A DNA stretch of 5,370 nucleotides from an uncultured Clostridia bacterium (lineage in GTDB: Bacteria; Bacillota_A; Clostridia; Oscillospirales; Oscillospiraceae): assembly GCA_947167435.1 (NCBI GenBank), contig CAMVIC010000127.1:1-5370 (forward strand). Direction: 5' to 3'. The notes beneath the pieces were generated by a model. The model did not search any database. It was not told the DNA's origin and was given only the letters and a program-made list of their open reading frames with translations. Numbering within the stretch: the stretch's first letter is position 1; each line of letters opens with the position of its first letter. This document shows, one piece after another, positions 1 through 5,370 of this stretch. The position numbers and the translations under genes were made by a program.

Positions 1-1
1 C

Positions 2-271
2 GGAGCCCTGCGCCTGGACCCGGAGCGCATGAGCGCCGCCTGGAACGGCGCGCCGTGGAACCCGACGCCCACGGAGTGCCGCCTGCTCTCGGTGATCGTC
101 CGGCAGCGCGGCATCGCGCCGCGGGCGCTGCTGCTGGACGTGCTTTGGGACTGCGACGGACGCTTTGTGGACGACAACACTCTTTCTGTCCACGTCAGCA
201 GACTTCGGGAGAAAATCGGCCCGGAGCATATTCAGACTGTGCGGGGGTTGGGATATCGATGGAAGGACTAA
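2..271 (+). CDS. Response regulator, OmpR/PhoB-type DNA-binding domain (5' partial)
   Basis: This is the C-terminal end (89 visible residues) of a two-component response regulator; the phosphoacceptor receiver domain lies before the window. The reading frame is open from base 2, and the ATG at 29 is internal because residues before it (ALRLDPER) already fit the first beta strands of the winged-helix domain. Visible landmarks are the TPTECRLL helix start, the recognition-helix region VDDNTLSVHVSRLREKI-like (bases about 167-220) and the wing signature IQTVRGLGYRW just before the stop. The WD..GRFVDDNTL pattern resembles BceR/VncR-type regulators of Firmicutes that control ABC transporters. The kinase gene starts inside its last codons, so the two are co-translated and presumably form a pair. 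Its likely target is the 11-bp repeat array at 1131-1174. The family call is secure; the subfamily is inference from a fragment. Confidence 0.93.
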   Translation, partial: GALRLDPERMSAAWNGAPWNPTPTECRLLSVIVRQRGIAPRALLLDVLWDCDGRFVDDNTLSVHVSRLREKIGPEHIQTVRGLGYRWKD

Positions 272-1134
272 CGATTCTCTTTGCCGTGCTGGCGGCGGTC
301 TTCGCCCTGCTCTTCTTCCGTCAGCGGGCCGAGCTTGGCAGGCTTCGGACCCAGACCGGACGCTTTCTCTCCGGCGGGGCGCGGACGCCCCTTTCCCTGC
401 GGGACGGCCGTCTGGCAGCTCTGCAAAACGACTTTGAGGCCATCGAAGGCGCGCTGGAGCTCTCCCGTGCCGAAACCGTCCGGGAGGCCCGGCGAAGCAC
501 AGAGCTTTTGACGGACATTTCCCATCAGCTCAAAACGCCCCTGGCCTCTCTGCGCTTGTTTTTGGAGCTGGACGACGGCGCGCACAAGGAAGAAGCTCTG
601 GCGCAGGCGGATCGGATGGAGGCGCTGATCTATGCCCTGCTCCGGCTGGAGCGCATGAGCAACGACGGCTACGCCTTCCGCTTCGAGGCGCGGCAGCTGG
701 CGCCGCTGGTGCAGGAGGCCTGGGACGGGCTTCGGGTACGCTTCCCGGAGAAGCGTTTTTCCCTGACGGGGGACGCGGTACTCCGCTGTGACCCGGGCTG
801 GCTGGGCGAGGCATTCTCCAATCTGCTGAAAAACGCCTGCGAGCATACGGAGCCCGGCGGCAGCGTATCCGTCGCCATTACGCAGACGGAGCGGGAGGTG
901 CGGCTCACGTTTTCGGACGATGGGGGCGGCGTGGCCCCGGAGGAGCTTCCGCGTCTCTTTGAGCGCTTCTACCAGGCAAAGGGCCAAGCCCGGACGGGCT
1001 CCGGCATCGGCCTGAACATCGTCCGGGAGATCGTGACCCGTCACCACGGGAGCATCGTCCCGGAAAACAGTGACGGGGGCCTGCGCTTCACCCTCTATTT
1101 CCCCCGGCTGGAGCAGAGTCTTGCGAAAACGTAA
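259..1134 (+). CDS. Sensor histidine kinase, single N-terminal membrane helix, no extracellular sensor
   Basis: This 291-residue kinase should autophosphorylate and pass phosphate to the upstream regulator. One hydrophobic helix spans about residues 4-20, followed by RQR and a cytoplasmic linker (about 21-80). The HisKA H-box DISHQLKTP places the phosphoacceptor at His89. The catalytic domain shows the N-box around N188-N192 (NLLKNACEH), a G1 box DDGGGV (220-225), an F-box LFERFY (233-238) and a G2 box GSGIGLNIV (247-255), so all ATP-binding elements are present. The start at 259 is chosen because it puts the membrane helix at the N-terminus and gives a 13-nt overlap with the regulator; the ribosome site is weak (G-rich bases 243-252), which fits coupling to the upstream gene. 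It is shorter than BceS (about 330 residues, two helices), and the residue after His89 is Gln rather than the usual Glu. With only about three residues before the helix it cannot bind an extracellular ligand by itself, so a membrane or transporter-borne signal is likely (inference). Confidence 0.93.
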   Translation: MEGLTILFAVLAAVFALLFFRQRAELGRLRTQTGRFLSGGARTPLSLRDGRLAALQNDFEAIEGALELSRAETVREARRSTELLTDISHQLKTPLASLRLFLELDDGAHKEEALAQADRMEALIYALLRLERMSNDGYAFRFEARQLAPLVQEAWDGLRVRFPEKRFSLTGDAVLRCDPGWLGEAFSNLLKNACEHTEPGGSVSVAITQTEREVRLTFSDDGGGVAPEELPRLFERFYQAKGQARTGSGIGLNIVREIVTRHHGSIVPENSDGGLRFTLYFPRLEQSLAKT

Positions 1135-1174
1135 GCTTGGCGTCACGCGGAAGTAAGCTTCCTGTGAGAGAATA
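1131..1174 (+). promoter_or_regulatory. Four tandem 11-bp direct repeats, putative response-regulator operator
   Basis: Four consecutive 11-bp units start at 1131, 1142, 1153 and 1164 with GTAAG, GTCAC, GTAAG and GTGAG, giving the shared start GTnA. Units 1 and 3 share the octamer GTAAGCTT exactly, 22 bp apart, and units 2 and 4 share GTnA at the same period. Head-to-tail half-sites with an 11-bp period are how OmpR/PhoB-family dimers bind DNA (PhoB box as the known model). The array begins on the last kinase codons and stop codon and ends on the promoter -10, directly ahead of the ABC operon. The fourth unit overlaps the -10, so it may be partly coincidental. Binding by the regulator at 2-271 is inference. 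Confidence 0.6.
1163..1173 (+). promoter_or_regulatory. Putative extended -10 promoter of the ABC operon
   Basis: A TGTGA element (1163-1167) matching the Gram-positive TRTGn extension lies directly before GAGAAT (1168-1173), which has four of six -10 consensus bases. No good -35 hexamer lies 16-18 nt upstream (bases near 1145-1150 are ACGCGG), and that place is instead occupied by the 11-bp repeats. This is the pattern of an activator-dependent promoter. Transcription would start near 1180, leaving a leader of only about 18 nt that just contains the ribosome site. No experimental support is available. Confidence 0.45.
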
Positions 1175-1181
1175 GGGGCAG

Positions 1182-1190
1182 AAAGGAGGG
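1182..1190 (+). promoter_or_regulatory. Strong ribosome binding site of the ABC ATPase gene
   Basis: AAAGGAGGG contains a full AGGAGG (1184-1189) with 8 nt to the ATG at 1198. It is an independent, strong initiation site, in contrast to the weak one for the kinase, and supports separate high-level expression of the transporter genes. Confidence 0.85.
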
Positions 1191-1197
1191 ATCTCGT

Positions 1198-1884
1198 ATG
1201 GAGATCATTCGCAGCGAAAATCTGTGCAAATACTACGGCAGCGGTGAGGAGCAGGTAAAGGCTCTGGACGGGGTCACCCTGTCCATTCCCCAGGGCTCCT
1301 TCACCGCCATCACCGGGCCCAGCGGCTCCGGGAAATCCACACTCCTGCAGCTCTTCGGCGGGCTGGATCAGCCCACAGCGGGCAAGGTGATCTATCAGGA
1401 CAAGGCCCTTGCGGACTATTCCGACAACCAGCTCTCCGTCCTGCGCCGCAGGCGCTTCGGCTTCGTGTTCCAGAGCTATCATCTGGTCAAGGAGCTGACG
1501 GCCCAGGAGAACATTCTGCTTCCGGTCATGCTGGACAAGCGCAAGCCGGACGAGGCTTATCTGCACCGAATCATCGAACTGTTGAAGCTGGACGACCGCC
1601 TCTCCCATCTGCCCGCCGCCATGTCCGGCGGCCAGCAGCAGCGGGTCTGCATCGCCCGAGCCCTGGCGAACAAGCCCGCCATCATTTTCGCGGATGAGCC
1701 CACGGGCAACCTGGACGGGCAGACCGGCCGGGAGGTGATGGCCCTGCTGAGGCAGATCAACCGGGAGCTGGGCGTCACCCTGCTGCTGGTGACCCACGAC
1801 TTGGGCGTAGCCGAGCAGGCCGAGCGCATCGTCCACATCGTGGACGGCCGCATCGAGCACGACAGCGGAGGGAGCCTGCGATGA
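1198..1884 (+). CDS. ABC transporter ATP-binding protein, LolD/MacB/BceA-type
   Basis: This 228-residue cytoplasmic ATPase should power the permease encoded next. All motifs are intact: Walker A GPSGSGKS (40-47), Q-loop Gln92 (VFQSYHL), signature MSGGQQQR (142-149, Met replacing the usual Leu of LSGGQ), Walker B AIIFADEP (161-168) with catalytic Glu167, D-loop NLD (171-173) and H-loop His200. The N-terminal KYYGSGEEQVKALDGV stretch and the ADEPTGNLD run are typical of the LolD/MacB/FtsE subfamily, whose members do mechanical work on membrane or extracellular substrates rather than classical transport through a channel. Length is normal for the family. The start has a strong ribosome site, and the stop overlaps the permease start by 4 nt (ATGA), so the two are translationally coupled. 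Function as a Bce-like or MacB-like ATPase is secure at family level; the substrate is unknown. Confidence 0.96.
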   Translation: MEIIRSENLCKYYGSGEEQVKALDGVTLSIPQGSFTAITGPSGSGKSTLLQLFGGLDQPTAGKVIYQDKALADYSDNQLSVLRRRRFGFVFQSYHLVKELTAQENILLPVMLDKRKPDEAYLHRIIELLKLDDRLSHLPAAMSGGQQQRVCIARALANKPAIIFADEPTGNLDGQTGREVMALLRQINRELGVTLLLVTHDLGVAEQAERIVHIVDGRIEHDSGGSLR

Positions 1885-4568
1885 AAAAGCTGACTCTGAA
1901 CCGGGTCGCCGGAGCGGGCATACGGGCCAATCGGCGGGACTATCTCGGCCTCGGCGCGGGGATTTTGGCGGCCATTTTTCTGACCTGTACGGTGGTGCTG
2001 ACCCTGCTTGCCGTCTATGACGGCCACGAGGCCAAGCTGGACCGGGAATTCGGCAGGCAGGACGCCTTCGTCTATGACGCAGGGCCGGAGACCGGGGCCT
2101 CCCTCCGGCGGCAGGGCCTCGCTTCCGAGACGGGGACCCTGTACTATTTGGGCCGGAGCGAAGACTGCGCCGTGGGGTATTACGACGCAGGCGGCGCCGC
2201 TCTGGCCAACCGGCAGCTCTGGTCCGGCCGGATGCCGACAGCCCCGGGCGAGCTGGCTGTGGAGCTGGATCTTTTGGACAAGCTGTTTCCCGAGGCCGAA
2301 CTGGGCGACAGCGTGAGCCTGGAGATCCAGCCCATCGACGGGGCGAAGGAGACCCGGACCTATACCCTGGTGGGCGTGGTGCTGAGTCAGGGCGAGCTCA
2401 GCGACGAAAAACTGCGCTCCGACTTCCCTAAGCGGGAGAACGTCGGTCTGCCTCAGATCTTTGTGAGCGCGGCGGAGCCGCCCTTTGCCACGGGCCGCAC
2501 CGTTCGCATCCTGCTCCTGCGCTTTGCAAACGGCGCGGGGCTGAACGATGTGACCGCCGCCGCGGGGGGGCTTCCGGTCTTCCGGATCAGCCTCTGGGGC
2601 TGGTTCTATTTCGGACCTGCCCAGCACATGGAGGATATGGGGACCCTGGAATACCTGGCCAACTATGGCAGCTTTGGCGTCTTGGCTCTGCTGCTGGGCG
2701 GGAGCCTGCTGCTCTTTTCCATGCTGGGCGTCACCGCTGCCCTGGGCAGCCAGCTCAGCCGCAAGCGGGAGGAGATCGCCATGCTGCGGGCCGTGGGCGC
2801 CACCCGGCGGCAGATCCGCCGGATCTTCGGGCGGGAGAGCCTGCTGCTGGCCCTGCTGCTCTCGCCGCTTGGCGTCGGCGCGGCGGTGCTGGCCGTGCGA
2901 GGGCTCTGCACTCTGGCGCCGGATAGCCTTCGCTTCTGGCTGCCGCCCCTTGCACTGATCCCGATGCTGGCTCTGAGCTTCCTCTTTGTGCTGCTGGCGT
3001 CCTTCCTGCCCCTGCTGCGGGCCTCCCGCACCCGGCCCATGAGCCTCATCCGGGACACGGAGACCCTGCGCAAGGCAAGGAGCTTCCGGCCCAAAGCCCA
3101 CTTCCGCCCCGCCCGGCTCATGGCCCTGCGCAGACTGCGCCTGCATCCGGTTCGCCAGCTGGGGATCTGCCTGCTCACAGGACTTCTCTGCCTCATGTCC
3201 TTCGCCGGGGTGCTTCTGGGCGGGGAGGCGATCCGCGCCATCCTGCCCCGGGAGAATGAGCCGGATCTCTCTGCAATGAACGGGGATCATGAGACCGTCT
3301 TCGGAGTACCGGACGATCTGCGCACGCCGATCCCTCTGATCTCCCTCTCGGACGCGGATCTGGCCCAGATCCGTGCCCTACCCGGCGTAAGCGCCCTTCG
3401 AAGGCAGTACCGGACCGTCGTCTTGCTGACAGACCGGCCGGAGGGCAACTACCTGGAACAGTGCGCGAAAAACGGGATCTTTTTCATCACCAACCGGAGC
3501 AGCGCCGATTCGCCGGGGGTCCGGGCGGCCATGAAGCTGCTGGACCTGGATGCTCCGCCCGTCACGCTTCCCGTGCTGTTGACCGACGAGCCGGAGCGTT
3601 ACGTTCCGAATCTGACCGCCGGGGCCATCGACCGGGCGGCCCTGGATGCCGGACGGGAGGTCCTGCTCTGCCTGCCCGACTACTACTTGGGGAAAAACGA
3701 GTACGGCAATGCGATCTCTATGATGCCGCAGCCTGCTGACGAAGGCTGGCTCCATATCTCCAACGATGCATTTGCCTCGGGACAGGTGCTCTCCCTCTGT
3801 CAGCTCTGTGACGATCCGGAGGCGGACGATCACCTGGCCTCGCGCTCCGAGGCGGAGTATCTGCGCCTGTATCAGCAGGCGGAGCGCTGTCAGGCCACGG
3901 TGAAGGTGGGCGGGCTGATCAGCTCCCTGTTCGTGGGCGTCGAACCGCGCAACGGCTTTCAAGAGCCGCAGCTTATCACGACCCCGGCGGGCTTCCGGGC
4001 CCTGGGGCTTCGGCTGGGAAAGCTCAGCGACCTCAGCGTGTTTCTGGATCCCGGCACAGACGAAGCGACCTGCGCCTATGACTTCGGGCGGCTGGAGCGG
4101 ATCGCGGCCCGGATCGGGACCCTGTATGTCTATAATAACGCCGCGGGCCGGGCGGAAAACCGACAGAAGGGGCAGGCCGGATTGATTGCCATCGCGGCAA
4201 TCGTGGGGCTCCTGATCTGGTTCTCGGTCCGGGTCATTGCCGGGACCGGCATCCGACAGATGGAGGCTGAGCGAAGGACCATCGGCACGCTTCGGGCGGT
4301 TGGCATGAGCGGCAGTGTTCTGACAGTCGGCTATGGCCTGCAAAGCGCCGTCCAGGTGGGCGTCGGCTGGCTCCTGGCCGCGTCGATCTGCCTGATCTTC
4401 AGCCTTCAGAGTGTGGAGAGCAGCGTGCGGGATGTGCTCCCCGTGGCGTTCCTGGTCCAGCTTTTGATCGCCCTGCTGACGGCTCTGCTCTGCTGGGCGT
4501 CCATCGCCCGCCGGAGCCGCCGCCTGCTGCGGCGGAGCGTGATCGAAAATATCCGGGAGGTGGGATGA
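1881..4568 (+). CDS. FtsX/MacB-type ABC permease, tandem halves with two extracellular domains
   Basis: This 895-residue membrane protein is the permease of the upstream ATPase. By hydrophobicity I place helices at about 20-46, 263-288, 319-345, 353-378, 427-450, 766-789, 818-842 and 853-875. That makes two FtsX-like halves, each with one helix, an extracellular domain and three helices. Each half has the coupling motif after its second helix: EEIAMLRAVGATRRQI (297-312) and ERRTIGTLRAVGMSGSV (797-813). Extracellular domain 1 (about 47-262) looks like a MacB periplasmic core domain: GRMPTAPGELAV, LGDSVSLEI and YTLVGVVLSQ (116-170). Domain 2 (about 451-765) is larger and more diverged, with a VKVGGLI strand at 674-680 and six cysteines, including a CxxC at 640/643. 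BceB has ten helices and one large loop, so this is not a plain BceB; it resembles a fused LolC/LolE or MacB dimer. GGAGGGAG (1867-1874) lies before the start, which overlaps the ATPase stop by 4 nt. The downstream secreted-protein gene overlaps its stop. The substrate is unknown; antimicrobial peptide or lipid/envelope substrates are plausible. Confidence 0.92.
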   Translation: MKKLTLNRVAGAGIRANRRDYLGLGAGILAAIFLTCTVVLTLLAVYDGHEAKLDREFGRQDAFVYDAGPETGASLRRQGLASETGTLYYLGRSEDCAVGYYDAGGAALANRQLWSGRMPTAPGELAVELDLLDKLFPEAELGDSVSLEIQPIDGAKETRTYTLVGVVLSQGELSDEKLRSDFPKRENVGLPQIFVSAAEPPFATGRTVRILLLRFANGAGLNDVTAAAGGLPVFRISLWGWFYFGPAQHMEDMGTLEYLANYGSFGVLALLLGGSLLLFSMLGVTAALGSQLSRKREEIAMLRAVGATRRQIRRIFGRESLLLALLLSPLGVGAAVLAVRGLCTLAPDSLRFWLPPLALIPMLALSFLFVLLASFLPLLRASRTRPMSLIRDTETLRKARSFRPKAHFRPARLMALRRLRLHPVRQLGICLLTGLLCLMSFAGVLLGGEAIRAILPRENEPDLSAMNGDHETVFGVPDDLRTPIPLISLSDADLAQIRALPGVSALRRQYRTVVLLTDRPEGNYLEQCAKNGIFFITNRSSADSPGVRAAMKLLDLDAPPVTLPVLLTDEPERYVPNLTAGAIDRAALDAGREVLLCLPDYYLGKNEYGNAISMMPQPADEGWLHISNDAFASGQVLSLCQLCDDPEADDHLASRSEAEYLRLYQQAERCQATVKVGGLISSLFVGVEPRNGFQEPQLITTPAGFRALGLRLGKLSDLSVFLDPGTDEATCAYDFGRLERIAARIGTLYVYNNAAGRAENRQKGQAGLIAIAAIVGLLIWFSVRVIAGTGIRQMEAERRTIGTLRAVGMSGSVLTVGYGLQSAVQVGVGWLLAASICLIFSLQSVESSVRDVLPVAFLVQLLIALLTALLCWASIARRSRRLLRRSVIENIREVG
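4555..4563 (+). promoter_or_regulatory. Ribosome binding site deciding the start of the secreted-protein gene
   Basis: GGGAGGTGG, inside the last codons of the permease gene, gives a near-perfect anti-16S match (GGAGGTG at 4556-4562). Two ATGs follow in a row at 4565 and 4568. GGAGG ends at 4560, leaving 4 nt to the first ATG and 7 nt to the second, so the second is better placed. Both overlap the permease TGA (4566-4568), implying coupled translation. Confidence 0.75.
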
Positions 4569-5370
4569 TGCGCCGTCTGCTTTCTTTACTTCTGATTTTT
4601 GGCCTGCTGCTTTGCATGGTTCCGGTGTTCGGATCAGCCTTGGCAGAGACTGAGGCCTTCCGCCTGGCGGAGGACGCCATCCTCTACGGCATGGGCAACC
4701 GCTCCTGGGCCCGGGGCTACGCGCCGGAGGAGGCAAACGGATACTGGATCGGCTATTTCCCCGTCGCAAGCGACCGGGCTGTAGGCGAACTCACGGCCTG
4801 GCTGGAGCCGGAGCGGGAGGCGCTTTCGCCCTTCCAGCCCCAGAAGATGCGGGTGAAGCTCCGGCCCAATGCAGACGGCCTCTGGTCGGTTCGCCTCTGC
4901 TACCGGCTCTATGACGACCGTATAAACGGCGACTACCCGGCCAGGCTGCACCTGGAGGGACAGGACGCGGAGGGATGGCCCCTCCAAGCGGAGCTGCCCC
5001 TGGTGGTCCGCATCCGAGGCGGGCAGGACGACCCCGCCCCCGTGACGGTGGAGCTCCGTCTTTTGGAGGCCGCGCTGACCCAGGGCGAGCCCGGAAGCTG
5101 TACCCTCCTGGTGCGGAACACATCGGACAGGGCGGAGCTCACGGAGCTGACCCTGTCTTACGCGGAAAGCGCCGGGGAGCTGCTTCCGGCCCAGACGGAC
5201 AGCCTCCGTCTGGAAAAGCTCCTGCCGGGCCGGGAACAGACCGTCACCCTGCCGCTCACAGTCCCGGCGGAGGCCCGGCCTGGCGCGCACCAGCTCCGGG
5301 TCTGCCTCTCCTACCGCACCCTGCGGGGGGAGGGCAGTACCGCGACCCTTCTGACGGTCCCGGTGGTCCA
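4568..5370 (+). CDS. Secreted protein with Ig-like (NEW3/CARDB/COG1361-like) beta domains, 3' partial
   Basis: The frame stays open for 267 codons to the window end with no stop. A Sec signal peptide is clear: MRRLL basic start, hydrophobic core (about 4-21) and a signal peptidase I site after Ala26 (A-L-A before E). No lipobox is present, since Cys16 is preceded by Leu-Leu-Leu. The mature part looks all-beta. A first region (about 27-150) contains YARGYAPEEANGYWIGYFPV-like text near 48-66 and ends with RLYDDRINGDYPARLHLEG and VVRIRGG, as in beta-sandwich modules. A second module (about 159-267) shows the CARDB/NEW3 pattern: QGEPGSCTLLVRNTSD (172-187), LEKLLPGREQTVTLPLTVP (215-233), then RPGAHQLRVCLSY (237-249). 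No coiled coil or lipoyl domain of a HlyD-type adaptor is visible so far. Overlap with the permease stop implies co-expression, so a role as extracellular partner or substrate-capture protein is likely but inferred. A start at 4565 would add one Met. A C-terminal anchor may lie beyond the window. Confidence 0.82.
   Translation, partial: MRRLLSLLLIFGLLLCMVPVFGSALAETEAFRLAEDAILYGMGNRSWARGYAPEEANGYWIGYFPVASDRAVGELTAWLEPEREALSPFQPQKMRVKLRPNADGLWSVRLCYRLYDDRINGDYPARLHLEGQDAEGWPLQAELPLVVRIRGGQDDPAPVTVELRLLEAALTQGEPGSCTLLVRNTSDRAELTELTLSYAESAGELLPAQTDSLRLEKLLPGREQTVTLPLTVPAEARPGAHQLRVCLSYRTLRGEGSTATLLTVPVV

Noticed and set aside
55..258. N-terminal extension of the kinase back to the ATG at 55.
   Set aside because: The extra residues overlap the regulator in another frame, look like frame-shifted sequence rich in Arg/Ala/Gly, and would put a meaningless cytoplasmic stretch before the membrane helix. 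The ATG at 259 fits better.
1133..1143. AAGCTTGGCGT resembles the HindIII edge of a pUC-type polylinker, hinting at vector contamination.
   Set aside because: The match ends after 11 bases, the flanking sequence continues as coherent genes, and the same octamer recurs 22 bp later as part of a regular repeat.
1149..1162. Hairpin GGAAG-TAAG-CTTCC as a terminator after the kinase.
   Set aside because: The stem is only 5 bp and no T-run follows; the bases are better explained by the 11-bp repeats and promoter.
2661..3010. Repeated CTGCTG-type stretches as microsatellite or slippage repeats.
   Set aside because: They are codons for Leu-rich membrane helices in a GC-rich genome and have no regular unit.
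4604..4618. Lipoprotein signal at Cys16 of the secreted protein.
   Set aside because: The residues before Cys are Leu-Leu-Leu, without the small residue needed at -1 of a lipobox, and a good signal peptidase I site (A-L-A) follows at 24-26.
268..4769. Long open frames on the - strand (268-1860, 1557-3290, 3378-4769).
   Set aside because: They lie opposite well-supported + strand genes, and their predicted proteins are Gln/Pro/Arg/Gly-rich without recognisable domains. GC-rich coding DNA with few stop codons on the opposite strand explains them.
4568..5370. HlyD/MacA-type membrane fusion protein as the identity of the last gene.
   Set aside because: The position fits, but the visible 267 residues show no coiled-coil hairpin or lipoyl motif, and they match the strand pattern of NEW3/CARDB-like Ig modules instead. 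The unseen C-terminus could still change this.

Overview
The window is GC-rich and coding almost end to end, with every supported gene on the + strand. Strong AGGAGG-type ribosome binding sites, overlapping start/stop codons, a two-component system beside a LolD-type ATPase plus FtsX-type permease, and a Sec-type signal peptide with no outer-membrane partner all suggest a GC-rich Gram-positive. A gut-type member of the Clostridia (Oscillospirales-like) is my best guess. This rests on gene style only, and a GC-rich actinobacterial lineage such as Coriobacteriia is not excluded.

Layout: (1) 2-271, the DNA-binding C-terminal end of an OmpR/PhoB-family response regulator of BceR/VncR style, cut by the window start. 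(2) 259-1134, a small sensor histidine kinase with one N-terminal membrane helix and almost no extracellular part, overlapping the regulator by 13 nt. (3) 1135-1197, the only real intergenic gap. Together with the kinase stop codon it carries four head-to-tail 11-bp units that each start GTnA, running into an extended -10 promoter. (4) 1198-1884, a LolD/BceA-type ABC ATPase. (5) 1881-4568, an 895-residue permease with two FtsX-type halves and two extracellular domains. (6) 4568 to the window end, a secreted protein of immunoglobulin-like (NEW3/CARDB/COG1361-like) beta domains, which has no stop codon inside the window.

Proposed working: the kinase phosphorylates the regulator, which binds the 11-bp repeats and switches on the ABC operon. 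ATPase, permease and secreted protein are translationally coupled (4-nt overlap, then 1- or 4-nt overlap), so the secreted protein is probably a functional partner of the permease. Because the kinase has no sensor domain outside the cell, the transporter itself may provide the stimulus, as in Bce-type antimicrobial peptide sensing and detoxification modules. The substrate cannot be read from the sequence. The permease is not a standard BceB: it has about eight helices and two large extracellular domains, more like a fused MacB/LolC/E-type pair. The secreted beta-sandwich partner is the least familiar part.

No RNA genes, mobile elements, CRISPR arrays or convincing terminators were seen.
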